Source: Rhodopirellula islandica (GTDB lineage: Bacteria > Planctomycetota > Planctomycetia > Pirellulales > Pirellulaceae). From it: 64,000 nt of DNA. The notes under the pieces were generated by a model. That model was given only the letters and a program-made list of their open reading frames with translations. It did not search any database and was not told the DNA's origin. The DNA lies in NCBI RefSeq assembly GCF_001027925.1, contig NZ_LECT01000044.1, positions 1 to 64,000 on the forward strand, in the 5' to 3' direction. Position 1 is the first letter of the stretch. Every line of letters starts with the position of its first letter. The position numbers were made by a program, and so were the translations under genes. Positions 21,568-30,647 of this stretch are shown piece after piece.

Positions 21568-23772
21568 TCACGACTCCGAGGCGACATCGGTCGCGGCTGG
21601 CTGTTTGTTCTTTCCATGCAACCGGCGAATCACCGCACGTCCTATCAGGAACACTAGCAGGACATCGAAGATGACGATGACGACCGTCAGCCAGTTCATC
21701 GGCGAACCGATCAATCCGGCGATCCACGCCCAACGCTCGCGACCGGATCGACCGTTCTCCAGCCGGATAAACTCCTCTGGCGATAACGCCGCATCTTTGT
21801 CTTGGTCATAGTCATCGAAGACCACTTGTTCGCCCTGCTGAGCTTGCGGCGGAATCCAGCGTGCGTATTCCTCGAAGGTAAGCATTGCGTCGCCATCCGC
21901 GTCACGTTTGGCAAATATCACCTGCGGGATCGGCTCGTCCTTAGAAAGAAATTCATTTAGATCCAAGCTGCCGTTTCGATCCCGATCCAGCACGCGAAAG
22001 TAACGTTTCTCCTGGGTCTGAACGAACGATGACTCGCCATGACGCGACGCGAACTCGTCCTCGCTAAGCCGTGAATCCCGTGATTTGTCCAGCCTTGCAA
22101 AGCCACGTTCTTCCGGCGGCAGGCCACGAATACGTCGTTCTTCGGCCGCCTCCTCGTCAGTCGCTGTAAACTCATTTAAAGACAGCGAGCCATTTTCATC
22201 TTGATCGTGCAATTGGAACGTCCGCCGAGCGTGCGGCTCCCACTTCTTGCCAATCGCGTTGGCCAGAAACTCCGCTTGGCTGAGCGATCCATCGCCGTCT
22301 TCGTCTTTCTCCCCAAACTTAACTCGAATGTCATCCTTTGAAACGGAGAATTCATCCAACGACAACGTTCCGCTATCGTCAAAGTCGTGTGAGCGGAAAA
22401 AGATGCGATCCCACTTCTCGCCAGGATTGCCGAGGTTCTTAGCGACGTGCTCGTCAAGCGTCACGATCCCATCGCCATCGGCGTCTCGCCGGGAAAAATC
22501 GATGCGAGGGTCTTTATCGTCGATAATGAACTCTTCACGTGTTGTGATCCCGTCGCGATCCAGGTCGTGCCCGCGAAAGTTCAGTCGCCGCCATTCTTCG
22601 TACTGAGTGCCCACAACACCGGCAAGTTGTTCTTCCAATGTCAACTCGCCATCTTTATTTGCGTCTCGTTGAACGAAGAGCATCCGCCGGTCACCATCGG
22701 GTATGGAATATTCGTTCATCGACAACACGCCATCGTAATCGGTGTCTCTGCTATCGAAGTGCAATCGCCTCCATTTCTCATGTGGTTTGCCGCGGCTGTC
22801 GCCGATCTGTTCTGCGAGCGTCAAGGTTCCACTGCCATCGACGTCCCGAATCGCAAACTCGATTTGAGGTGTTTTCTCACTCAGGCGATTGATCTCTGTC
22901 TGTTCAAGTTGCTTGTCGCCATCACCGTCAAGAATGCTAAATAGTTGCTCAGCATGCTCCGGCGTTTTGCCTTCGCCAGCCAGCACGACTGTGAGCTCAC
23001 GCGCCGTCACCAGGTTGTCGCGGTCGAGGTCGTAGGTTGCGAGGAGACGTTGCTCTTTTGGAAGTTTACTCAAGACGCGTCGGCGCGTGGCTTCCGTCTC
23101 AAGTTTATCGAACTCATCAATGGATAATTTTCGATTGCGATCTACATCGAACACCGAGAACTGACTTCTGCGTGAGCTCTCCCAAGACTTCCCGATGTCT
23201 TTGACAATGAACTCTTCCAGCGATAACTCCCCATCTCGATTAGAATCACGATATTGAAACTGAATACGAGGAAAGTCCCACAGGTTCGCACGATCTGCGT
23301 ACTCACCTTCGTTGAGCGAGCCATCCTTGTCGCGATCCAGCACCGCGAACATCTCTTCTGCATATCGCTTATTCACTCCCTCTTTGTTGCCGATAAATTG
23401 CTCTCGGCTAAGTTCCCCATCTTCGTCCTTGTCTTCCCGTTTAAAGTCCTCACGGCGCATCACCTGTCGCTCTTCTTCCGTCCAATTTGCCGCTGCTAAG
23501 AACTCGTCAACGGTTAATTTCGCATCTCCGTTCAGGTCTTTTCGCTCAAACTCGGAGTCACTCCTTTCACGCATTTTGCCAATCGAACCACCCGAAAACT
23601 CCTCTTTGTCAAGAGAATCGTTGTTATCAAGGTCCTTCAACTGGAACACTTTCGAACGGCTGACCTGCTGCTGGGCGAAAGCCTCTCTGCTAGCGGGTAT
23701 GAAAGCAAGCATGATCGCCGCGAAATACTGCAAGCGAGTAACCAGACGCGACTGAAGCCAACCGTGCGACAT
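21568..23772 (-). CDS. Secreted, membrane-anchored protein with ~20 EF-hand loops
   Basis: 734 residues. A signal peptide (cleavage near AREAFAQQ, residue ~33) is followed by about twenty EF-hand calcium loops spread over the whole mature protein at ~33-residue spacing, most with canonical DxDxDGxLxxxEF ligands (for example DKDEDGELSREQF, DADGDGIVTLDEH, DEDGDGSLSQAEF). A few are degenerate (DVDRNRKLSIDEF, DKSRDSRLSEDEF). The C-terminus is a membrane helix (WLTVVIVIFDVLLVFLIGRAV) with a short cytoplasmic tail. It is likely a periplasmic calcium-binding scaffold. The first gene of an operon; the following DUF1559 gene starts one base after its stop. Confidence 0.88.
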   Translation of the reverse strand: MSHGWLQSRLVTRLQYFAAIMLAFIPASREAFAQQQVSRSKVFQLKDLDNNDSLDKEEFSGGSIGKMRERSDSEFERKDLNGDAKLTVDEFLAAANWTEEERQVMRREDFKREDKDEDGELSREQFIGNKEGVNKRYAEEMFAVLDRDKDGSLNEGEYADRANLWDFPRIQFQYRDSNRDGELSLEEFIVKDIGKSWESSRRSQFSVFDVDRNRKLSIDEFDKLETEATRRRVLSKLPKEQRLLATYDLDRDNLVTARELTVVLAGEGKTPEHAEQLFSILDGDGDKQLEQTEINRLSEKTPQIEFAIRDVDGSGTLTLAEQIGDSRGKPHEKWRRLHFDSRDTDYDGVLSMNEYSIPDGDRRMLFVQRDANKDGELTLEEQLAGVVGTQYEEWRRLNFRGHDLDRDGITTREEFIIDDKDPRIDFSRRDADGDGIVTLDEHVAKNLGNPGEKWDRIFFRSHDFDDSGTLSLDEFSVSKDDIRVKFGEKDEDGDGSLSQAEFLANAIGKKWEPHARRTFQLHDQDENGSLSLNEFTATDEEAAEERRIRGLPPEERGFARLDKSRDSRLSEDEFASRHGESSFVQTQEKRYFRVLDRDRNGSLDLNEFLSKDEPIPQVIFAKRDADGDAMLTFEEYARWIPPQAQQGEQVVFDDYDQDKDAALSPEEFIRLENGRSGRERWAWIAGLIGSPMNWLTVVIVIFDVLLVFLIGRAVIRRLHGKNKQPAATDVASES

Positions 23773-24049
23773 CTACGTTAACCTGTTGTACAAGGGAGAA
23801 ATGGCCCACTATCGCTGCGGCAAACGGACTTGCCATCCAGCAGTGCCCTCGCGCCCCCCCATTGAACCAAAACCAACGGCCCGCTGCAGCTGCCTCGAGG
23901 CTTTTCTTTCGATTTACTTCAGCAAGTTTTCGCAGGTGAATCGTCATTCAGAAAATGCAAACGCGTTCGGACGCAGATGCTGATTTCTCGTCACCGCTCT
24001 TCAACGGACTGAAACCGTAAGCGATTCCCTCTCAAAGAACCCCTGCCAG

Positions 24050-24515
24050 CTGTATCTCGGAATGGACCAGCACGCAAATGCAATTTCCATTTCGCTGCGA
24101 GTTCAAGATGGAAACGTCTGACTTCGACCACCGGTCTCAACTCAGGTGGAGCGTTGCGTCGAATTCTTCAACAAGCTCCACAAGCAGACGTTCAAAGAAG
24201 ATGAATATGTCGCCGTCGTCGAAGCCTGCGGCGTGAACGATTGGTTGCTTGTGTAGTTGCTGCAGTATGGTTGTGCTAAGGCGGTACTCATTCAACTTCG
24301 AAGAAGCTCGAGGTCACAACCGATCACCGTGATCTCCCATTCGCTTGCAATGTTGCTCTGACCAACTGCAATCGTATCCCGAGAGAGGTGACGGTCACCG
24401 AGGTAAGTCAAATTGGATTCCGTCATGATCGCGAGCTCCCGAGTTGCCAAACGCAATCCACGGTACAATCGCTTTTCGTCGTTGAGAAAGCCGCCACTTG
24501 TTCTTGGGATCGTTA
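24050..24515 (+). pseudogene. Degraded IS110-family transposase, N-terminal part
   Basis: In one frame it reads LYLGMDQHANAISISLRV, then a TGA, then VSTQVERCVEFFNKLHKQ..EYVAVVEACGVNDWLLV, a TAG, and YGCAKAVLIQ. A frame change then gives KKLEVTTDHRD and SQIGFRHDREL. These match in order the N-terminal DEDD region of planctomycete IS110 transposases (DQHA.QI.ISLRDE.G, VA.LEVCGFNDWL, YGC...LIQP, KKTDRRDA). Two in-frame stops, one frameshift and loss of the C-terminal half make it inactive. It abuts the coupling-protein start. Confidence 0.75.
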
Positions 24516-26105
24516 ATGTCAAAGAGTGCGCAACGCGAGTTCGAGCGTTTTGGAGAACTGCTCGAAGACCTGCCGCGTGGCCAATTTGCGAAACACGTCG
24601 GGCAGCCGCCGAGCAATTACTTCGAGCATCCTGCGTATGTTGCTTCGACCCCGTCGATGCGAATGGACGTGAAGCACAACCACGAATCGAAGTTGTTTTT
24701 GGGGGTGGTTGGTGGTCAAGTTGTCACCGGCAAACGACAAGCGGATGGCAGGATACCGCGGTGGGTTCATGGTGGTGTTCCGATCGGTGTGGCCGACGAC
24801 CGCCATCACTTCCTTTTGGCCGGCAGCCGCGGCGGAAAGGGACGTGCGTTTCTCAACAACAATCTCTTCCTGGCTCCGAAGTCGACCTCCAATCTGGTTC
24901 TCGACCCCAAAGGCGACTTGGCGGCTGAGACTGCGGGCTATCGAGCGGAAGTACTCGGGCAAGACGTTGGTGTGATCGATCCGTTCGGGTGCTCCGGGTC
25001 TGGTACAAGCCGTTATCGGATCGGCTTCAACGTCATCGAGGAGTTGTTGCGTTCCGATCGCCAGGTTCTGACCGCGGATGCGATGCAGATCAGTGAAGCA
25101 CTGGTGATTGAGAATGAATCAGCGAAAGATCCTCACTGGGATGCGGGTGCCAAGGACTTCATTGCTTGTCTTTGTGTCCACGTTGCAACGCATCCGAATT
25201 ACGAGGGGCAGCGTGACCTTGTCACGGTTTGGGAACTGATGGCATCGGCGACCAAGCCAGATCCCAACGATCCGCATGCGTACGCACTGGAAACTGAGAT
25301 GCTCGAATCCGATGCAGGCGGAGGCTATGTTCGCGCCGGGGCAAACGCGTTCTATTCGAGAACTGGCGATGAGTTTTCGAGCATGGTTTCGGGGACGCGG
25401 CGTCATTTGTCATTCATCGGCATTGAAGCGGTTCGAAACGTGCTGCGAGGACCGTCGGTCAATCCGCGGCAGTTGAAGAATGGTTCGCTCACGCTTTACG
25501 TTTCGATCCCGGCGATGCGAGACAAGGCGATGAAAGGATTCAAGCGTTTGGTTGTTCAAACTTGCCTTTCCGCTTGTGAGGCCGAGACGGTAGCCACGGG
25601 CAACCAGACCGTTTTTTACTTGGATGAATTCCACAGTCTTGGGCGTCTGGAATGCATCGAGATCGCAATCGCACAGTTTGCTGGTTTGGGCGTGAAGCTG
25701 GCGATCATCCTGCAGGACATTTCGCAGATTCAAGCCCTGTATCCAAAGTCATGGCAGACATTCCTGGGCAATGCGGGAACGTTTCAAACCTTTGCTGGAT
25801 TCGACGAGGCTTCACTGACCTACATCAGCAAACGATTGGGCGAAGCCCTGACGTCCACGCCATCGAGTCATCAACCCAGTCGAGAGCAGGTTATGCAAGA
25901 CGCCGCCACGGGGACTTCGTGGGCGATTGGAAACAAGCCGCTGATGACTCCCAATGAGATCGAGATGTTCTTTGCTCGGGACGATCCCAAGTTGCGGCAG
26001 TTGGTCCTTCGACCCGGCTATCGGCCAATGGTATTGCAGCGATGCTTTTACGACAAAAGCGAATTCATCAAAGATCGCTTGGGACGTCACACGTTGTCCC
26101 GTTGA
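24516..26105 (+). CDS. Type IV coupling protein, VirD4/TraG family
   Basis: 529 residues from the ATG at 24516. Walker A is GSRGGKGRA (residues 103-111), followed by LVLDPKGDLAAETAGYR, and Walker B is FYLDEFHSLG (Asp370-Glu371). The rest follows the VirD4/TraG pattern, including LAIILQDISQIQALYPKSWQTFLGNAGTFQ. It couples the relaxase-DNA complex to a type IV secretion channel by ATP hydrolysis at the inner membrane. No N-terminal membrane helix is obvious, so it may be a soluble or truncated form. The IS110 remnant directly upstream may have removed a membrane-spanning N-terminus or partner gene. No VirB genes follow. Confidence 0.92.
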   Translation: MSKSAQREFERFGELLEDLPRGQFAKHVGQPPSNYFEHPAYVASTPSMRMDVKHNHESKLFLGVVGGQVVTGKRQADGRIPRWVHGGVPIGVADDRHHFLLAGSRGGKGRAFLNNNLFLAPKSTSNLVLDPKGDLAAETAGYRAEVLGQDVGVIDPFGCSGSGTSRYRIGFNVIEELLRSDRQVLTADAMQISEALVIENESAKDPHWDAGAKDFIACLCVHVATHPNYEGQRDLVTVWELMASATKPDPNDPHAYALETEMLESDAGGGYVRAGANAFYSRTGDEFSSMVSGTRRHLSFIGIEAVRNVLRGPSVNPRQLKNGSLTLYVSIPAMRDKAMKGFKRLVVQTCLSACEAETVATGNQTVFYLDEFHSLGRLECIEIAIAQFAGLGVKLAIILQDISQIQALYPKSWQTFLGNAGTFQTFAGFDEASLTYISKRLGEALTSTPSSHQPSREQVMQDAATGTSWAIGNKPLMTPNEIEMFFARDDPKLRQLVLRPGYRPMVLQRCFYDKSEFIKDRLGRHTLSR

Positions 26106-26488
26106 TTGGCCTTATTAATGAACGATGAGCTGAAAATCAGGTTTCGAGTGAGCCAGCGGGTCAGGACGAACGTTCCGACAGCCACCTTCGCTACGCAGAA
26201 GAAGACTGCACAGATGAAGCTCACGCCAATAAAAAGAAACGCGATCCAAGACGAACAGAAAAGAAGCAAGTAGCCGATCAGCACACTTTGTGGCGACTGC
26301 AGAGGACGGATCATGATTGGGCAATGCTCTTGCCAAAGCTGAAAGCCATTGTCATCCGATGCATCCAGGATGAGCAGTCCGGCCACCCAGCCAATCACAA
26401 TGATCAGCCAAGCATACTCACTCGCAACCTCTGCCAAATCTTTTCGAGTGGCCTTCTCGGTCGCGGCAGAACTCGCGTATGGGTTCAC
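26087..26488 (-). CDS. Small membrane protein, unknown function
   Basis: 133 residues from a GTG whose GTGA overlaps the stop of the preceding gene. It begins VNPYASSAATEKATRK, a common start among planctomycete membrane proteins, and has about three membrane segments (WLIIVIGWVAGLLIL, VLIGYLLLFCSSWIAFLFIGV, and the following hydrophobic run). The frame is open much further upstream, but that part overlaps the previous gene and is not coding-like. It ends inside the 3' end of the convergent coupling-protein gene. Confidence 0.7.
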   Translation of the reverse strand: MNPYASSAATEKATRKDLAEVASEYAWLIIVIGWVAGLLILDASDDNGFQLWQEHCPIMIRPLQSPQSVLIGYLLLFCSSWIAFLFIGVSFICAVFFCVAKVAVGTFVLTRWLTRNLIFSSSFINKANQRDNV

Positions 26489-26763
26489 TGGTCCCTGCTT
26501 TCCTCGTCCTCGCTGAAAGCGATGAAAAGATGTGCCACCGCATCTTGGAGACCAAGCGTGAATGGCAGTGAAAATTCTTTGACGGTGTCGTGCCCGAACT
26601 CGATCAGCTGTGCCGCGGTGAAGTGACCACCCTCGACCAGGAAGTCGTACTGTCCCCAGAACAACAGCGATTGCTCGACAACGATTGCGTTCCCAAGTCG
26701 GTCGGTCAGGGTTCGGCTTTTGTGGGTCAACCAGAACTCGGTTTTCTTTTCTGTCCAATACAT
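26485..26763 (-). CDS. Small hypothetical protein
   Basis: 92 residues starting MYWTEKKTEFWLTHKSRTL. No family recognised. It looks soluble, with an acidic end (SEDEESRDQ). Overlap with the membrane protein downstream indicates a joint transcript. Reading it as real is supported by the GTGA junction and normal composition, unlike the longer frame upstream of the ATG. Confidence 0.6.
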   Translation of the reverse strand: MYWTEKKTEFWLTHKSRTLTDRLGNAIVVEQSLLFWGQYDFLVEGGHFTAAQLIEFGHDTVKEFSLPFTLGLQDAVAHLFIAFSEDEESRDQ

Positions 26764-26873
26764 GATCAACCCTAGCAAACTTGCGCAATGCCGCGCAAGC
26801 TTTAAGTTTGACGTGATGTGTTGAAGAGGACTTCGCTCTTTGATTCCGGATGCCTCCCTGCATTTGCAGGTCC

Positions 26874-27236
26874 TCAATGACTTCGGCCGGCAGAGCCTTT
26901 GTTTCTCCTTCCGGCGGTGCGTTCAAATTGCTTGCGTATTGGCCGCTCCCGTGCGGGCCGAGTGTTGGGAAGTTTGCGGATATCAACGTTCCGTTTAGCG
27001 ACGCTGCGTCGCGCTGCACCGCGTACGGCTCGGGACCCGGACGGTGTGAGCGTCAAGTGCCGTTCGGATAGCGTTTGCTTCAAGCGATCACGCACGACCG
27101 TCGCAAAGCTGGCGTGGATCTTCGGCACATGATGCGATCGTTTGAACGCTTCTTTCAAATTGACACGTGGCCGTTGGGCCCTTCTTGCGAAGATGCGTGC
27201 AATCCGTGGGATCTTGCAGCGTTTGCGATGGCTCAT
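26874..27236 (-). CDS. Possible small basic protein
   Basis: 120 residues, very rich in Arg and Lys (starts MSHRKRCKIPRIARIF). No family recognised. Support is limited to a good Shine-Dalgarno (GGAG, 8 nt before the ATG) and a position 24 bp after the excisionase-like gene on the same strand. The composition could equally be that of a chance frame. Confidence 0.35.
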   Translation of the reverse strand: MSHRKRCKIPRIARIFARRAQRPRVNLKEAFKRSHHVPKIHASFATVVRDRLKQTLSERHLTLTPSGSRAVRGAARRSVAKRNVDIRKLPNTRPARERPIRKQFERTAGRRNKGSAGRSH

Positions 27237-27260
27237 CAAGTTTCTCCGGCTGTAGGAAAG

Positions 27261-27461
27261 CTAAAAGTGACGGTGTTGGCGGCTGGGTAACTGCGTGGGT
27301 TCATGGCGGCGTTCATCCAAGAACCGATCGAGATCTTCTTCGCTAACCCGCCGGCAAGATCCGATTTGGTAGGATGGAAGGTCCCCCTTCGCGATCAAGG
27401 AATAGGCCAAGCTGGCGCTGATCTTCAGTCGTTGAGAAACTTCTTTGACCGTGAGAAGCAT
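27261..27461 (-). CDS. Excisionase-family HTH DNA-binding protein
   Basis: 66 residues, matching the HTH_17/excisionase profile: LLTVKEVSQRLKISASLAYSLIAKGDLPSYQIG..RRVSEEDLDRFLDERR. An ATG two codons earlier overlaps the previous stop, but AGGAG lies six bases before the ATG at 27461, which decides the start. Such proteins direct excision or act as plasmid regulators. It lies in the VWA/ExbB gene run, far from the integrase. Confidence 0.85.
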   Translation of the reverse strand: MLLTVKEVSQRLKISASLAYSLIAKGDLPSYQIGSCRRVSEEDLDRFLDERRHEPTQLPSRQHRHF

Positions 27462-27463
27462 GC

Positions 27464-28249
27464 TCATCTCCTGCTCATCTGAGAAAGATCGAGGTCCATC
27501 GCGATGTTTCCTAGGAAGTGTCGGCCGGCATCTGTTTCCGGCTGTGTGAGTGAGATCGCCGCGTTTAGGACCACCGTCAAAGACTCACCTTGTGTGAGCG
27601 GGAGTGTCGCGACCGGTAGTGTTCTTAGGCGGTGGGGGCCAGAAGGATGCAGTTGCGGCGTATTGCCCGATCCGCCGACGATTACAAATTCCAGCTTTCG
27701 GGCATGACGGAAATGACACTTCGGCCAGATGCGAGGCTGCCCACCGGGCCGCGTCGTCGAGACATATTCGGAGTAACTTTCGGCTTCGAGATCAGACCGG
27801 ATGGCGATCTTGATCTGAGTCGGTCGACCGCGAAAACGACGTGTGATTCGGACACCGTTGGAGTAAAACCAAGAGCGAAAGCCAATGGCATTGCTGGTAA
27901 AGAGGAACGTCAGCCGTTTTGAAAAGAAGAGTCCCGAAAAGCAACGCGGCATGAAATACCAGATTAGCGGTGAGGTCACGAGCGAGACAATCATGTATCC
28001 GAAAAGACCAATTGCGCCCCACACAATGACATCTTCTCCGGTCAATCCTCTGGCCGATGGCAAGGCGTTCCAAACCCAAAACAAGACGCCAAGGTGCATC
28101 AGAGGAAGGACCAATCGTGTCAATTGATAGCCGCGTTCAACTGCTCGCCAATCCACCACTCGGGTCGACACGTAAGCCTCTCCTCGTTCAGCGTCAAAGT
28201 AGAGCGCCGGCGAGGTTGGCAGTCCTGGATCAACCATTCGTCTCATCAT
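27464..28249 (-). CDS. Membrane protein, unknown function
   Basis: 261 residues with two clear membrane helices (~45-65 and ~75-100), followed by a soluble Arg-rich domain (~115-261). No known family recognised. Its last four bases overlap the excisionase-like gene region, consistent with one transcript. An AAGG-containing site precedes the ATG. Confidence 0.65.
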   Translation of the reverse strand: MMRRMVDPGLPTSPALYFDAERGEAYVSTRVVDWRAVERGYQLTRLVLPLMHLGVLFWVWNALPSARGLTGEDVIVWGAIGLFGYMIVSLVTSPLIWYFMPRCFSGLFFSKRLTFLFTSNAIGFRSWFYSNGVRITRRFRGRPTQIKIAIRSDLEAESYSEYVSTTRPGGQPRIWPKCHFRHARKLEFVIVGGSGNTPQLHPSGPHRLRTLPVATLPLTQGESLTVVLNAAISLTQPETDAGRHFLGNIAMDLDLSQMSRR

Positions 28250-28365
28250 CAGAGTGCCTTGAGTGAATTGAGTATGTCACGGAGAAAATCGGCACGTTGT
28301 CGATCGACCGAGACGTTCCCTCGGCCGACGAGGACGAGTACCGACACGGCCAAGTAAACCGCGTC

Positions 28366-29082
28366 CTAATAAAACTCAGGAAGCTCTGGCCTCGAGGTCA
28401 GGTCATTGTTGATGACGAATTGACCGGGCTCGAACCCGGCGCGTTCGATGATTTCCTTCCATCGCCAGACTTCGTCCTGTGCGACGTAGTACAGCGCCAG
28501 GTTGCCGCCGTGTTCGCGGTAACGGGTTAAGGACTCGAGCATCCGATACCCCTCTTTGGATTTTGTCGGTTGATCCGTTTCGGATTCGACCAAATCACTC
28601 AGCAACACGGTGAGCGTCCGCGTTTTCTCAGTCACGTCCGGCATCGTGTTGACGTAGTCGATGGTCTTGCGCGTGGCGATGTAGACCGGGGACTGATTGG
28701 GCACCGAACTATCTTTTAGAAACGCCGCCATCGCTTCGGGTGATTTGAAACGGTGCCGCAGTTCTTCTGGACTTCCCTCGAAAAGGACCACTTGAGCGTG
28801 ACCGCTCATTTGCGACAAAACAATCTTGCAGTCACCTCCGATGGTTTGCTCGCCGAACGACTCGATCAAACCGAGTACCATCGGATAGGCTCGCTCGCCG
28901 AAGTCTTGGGAAAAGCTTCCGCTCAAATCGATGGAAATGACCAAACAGGCTTCCAACGGTTTCGGTGCGAACATTGGACGAGAAGCCGATTCGGTTTTCT
29001 TGACGCAGCCGCTCGCGCCCAACAAGCTCGCGAAGATGGCTGGTAAGATGATGAACATTGACATCGGGTGGGTCGATCGCAT
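28366..29082 (-). CDS. VWA-domain lipoprotein
   Basis: 238 residues from the ATG at 29082, chosen for AAGGAG seven bases upstream. The signal sequence ends in lipobox LLGASGC (Cys26). A von Willebrand A-like domain follows, with MIDAS motif SIDLSGSFS (DxSxS) near residue 48, TRKTIDYV, and a third metal-site candidate in VLLSDLVES. Function is unknown; VWA domains usually mediate metal-dependent protein contacts. Being membrane-tethered and in the same run as a second VWA protein, it may be the outer or periplasmic partner of the ExbB/MotB-like pair (inference). Confidence 0.8.
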   Translation of the reverse strand: MRSTHPMSMFIILPAIFASLLGASGCVKKTESASRPMFAPKPLEACLVISIDLSGSFSQDFGERAYPMVLGLIESFGEQTIGGDCKIVLSQMSGHAQVVLFEGSPEELRHRFKSPEAMAAFLKDSSVPNQSPVYIATRKTIDYVNTMPDVTEKTRTLTVLLSDLVESETDQPTKSKEGYRMLESLTRYREHGGNLALYYVAQDEVWRWKEIIERAGFEPGQFVINNDLTSRPELPEFY

Positions 29083-29098
29083 CGGGATCTCCTTTGAA

Positions 29099-29716
29099 TT
29101 AAACGTGATCGGGGTGGTAATAGGACTGATGGAACGCAGCAAATGCTGCGATGCCGGCGGCGTACATGCAGGTGCAGACAACTGGAACGTAGGCCGGTGC
29201 ATCGCTCCAGCCATTGTTGCGGGCCGCTAGGGCGATAAAGAACACGAAGGCGTCGGCGATCAAAATCGTGCTCGCGACAATGGCATAAAAACCAAAGGCG
29301 AACGGACGCGTCTTGCGATAGCCCATCACCGGCCCAACACCTTTGAATTCGCTAATGACACGTATCCAAATGACGGTCACGGCGAGAAACAAAAGGCAAC
29401 TGGCGACATGGCTCAAATCCAGATTCTCGATGCTTTGATAGTCCCGTAAAAATTCGGCGCCAGGAACTGCCCGGTGCAGTCGCGTTCGCATGATGGGCAG
29501 TAGTTCCCGAATGCCCTGCGCCGCGATGGAAATTCCCAGCGTGCCAAACGACGGGATGACGATGGCATTGACCAAATAGAATTTGACAACTTCGCCGGCT
29601 GGCTTTTTCTTTTTGATCGGCTTGGGCATGGCGATCACATCTTCGTTCCCATCGTCACGCGGCAGGGCATCATCGAACGTGTCAATGTCATCGCTGACAA
29701 AATTTCGATCTAACAA
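29099..29716 (-). CDS. Multi-pass membrane protein, unknown function
   Basis: 205 residues from a TTG with GGAG nine bases before it; the TTG lies 4 bp after the upstream stop. An acidic N-terminus and a KPIKKKKPAGE patch are followed by about four membrane helices (VNAIVIPSFGTLGISIA, VASCLLFLAVTVIWIRV, FGFYAIVASTILIADAF, and VVCTCMYAAGIAAFAAF). No family recognised. The basic patch before the first helix predicts a cytoplasmic N-terminus. Confidence 0.68.
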   Translation of the reverse strand: MLDRNFVSDDIDTFDDALPRDDGNEDVIAMPKPIKKKKPAGEVVKFYLVNAIVIPSFGTLGISIAAQGIRELLPIMRTRLHRAVPGAEFLRDYQSIENLDLSHVASCLLFLAVTVIWIRVISEFKGVGPVMGYRKTRPFAFGFYAIVASTILIADAFVFFIALAARNNGWSDAPAYVPVVCTCMYAAGIAAFAAFHQSYYHPDHV

Positions 29717-29720
29717 GGGT

Positions 29721-30629
29721 CTACGCTCCTAGGTGGGAGGTTTCGAGGCCGCCCGCCACGATGGCGAGCACGGGGTGCTTCATTCGCAGTCTTTCGTAGG
29801 CCTGCTGCAGTCCGTAAAGGATCTCTTCAGGGGTTGGATCCCCTTCCTGCTTGACCGAGCGAATAAACACTTGCACGGCGTTGTCATGGTGAACGCACTT
29901 GCCCATGCCATCCGCCTTGAGCATCTTTTGCCGTTCGAGCTGGGCATGTCGCTTAGCAATGCCCTTCATCGCCTCGGCGTCGATCTGGCCGCGGCCTGAA
30001 CAGGTACGAGTTGGAGCGGCTGGTCCTGACTTAACATCATTCGCCGTTCCTACGCTAACGTCTGAGACGTCAGACCGGCCCGACGCTTCGATCCTTTCAG
30101 GATTGAACTTGGTAGAAGGCGAGTGAGCCTTGATAATGGATTCGGCGACTTTGATCGTGATGATCTCACCATTGTGAGCACGCTTGATCGCTTCATAGCT
30201 CGCTGCTTCAGGAACCTTCGGTTCGCTGAGTAGTTTGATGGCTTCGGCGACGAAAAGTGCGGCGAGCCTAGGATTGGTGAGCAGCGTTCGACCAAACCTG
30301 AGGAAAGCATTTCGGCAGCGGTATTGCTGGCTACGACTCACACCCGTTTCTTCATACATCTCTTCGATCTGGTCGCCGCGTGCCATGTCTGGCGTCGCCA
30401 ATATGAAAACGTGAATCATCATGCCGATTATCAACATGGATTGCGCTTTCAAGTGACGGATGCAGTCAACCGCCCGAACCGCGATTATTTGTTGTTGGTG
30501 CGGCGTAGCCCGAGCCAGGCACTCCCTCAGTTCGTCGTCGCCGACGCGACAGAGCGAGTCAATCAAACGACTCGAAAGCATCTCCGCGTCGATCCGTGCG
30601 CAAAGTTGTTTACAAAGGTCTTTCATCAT
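29721..30629 (-). CDS. Putative DNA-binding protein, DUF3102-like
   Basis: 302 residues from the ATG at 30629; a TTG at 30644, three bases after the previous stop, is an alternative. The N-terminal third has HLKAQSMLIIGMMIHV..DQIEEMYEETGVSRSQQYRCRNAF, an arrangement resembling DUF3102/ParB-like HTH regions of plasmid proteins. A KVPEAASYEAIKRA segment and a basic QIDAEAMKGIAKRHAQLERQKML helix follow. The assignment is tentative. It could be the regulator of the gene run. Confidence 0.6.
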   Translation of the reverse strand: MMKDLCKQLCARIDAEMLSSRLIDSLCRVGDDELRECLARATPHQQQIIAVRAVDCIRHLKAQSMLIIGMMIHVFILATPDMARGDQIEEMYEETGVSRSQQYRCRNAFLRFGRTLLTNPRLAALFVAEAIKLLSEPKVPEAASYEAIKRAHNGEIITIKVAESIIKAHSPSTKFNPERIEASGRSDVSDVSVGTANDVKSGPAAPTRTCSGRGQIDAEAMKGIAKRHAQLERQKMLKADGMGKCVHHDNAVQVFIRSVKQEGDPTPEEILYGLQQAYERLRMKHPVLAIVAGGLETSHLGA

Positions 30630-30647
30630 TCGATCCCAATTCAATAA

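Noticed and set aside
20852-21811. 319-codon plus-strand frame opposite the DUF1559 gene
   Set aside because: Shadow of DUF1559 and EF-hand genes.
26489-27019. N-terminal extension of the frame containing the small membrane protein (310 codons in total)
   Set aside because: It overlaps the 92-residue gene, has chance-frame composition, and the GTG at 26488 with GTGA coupling is a better start.
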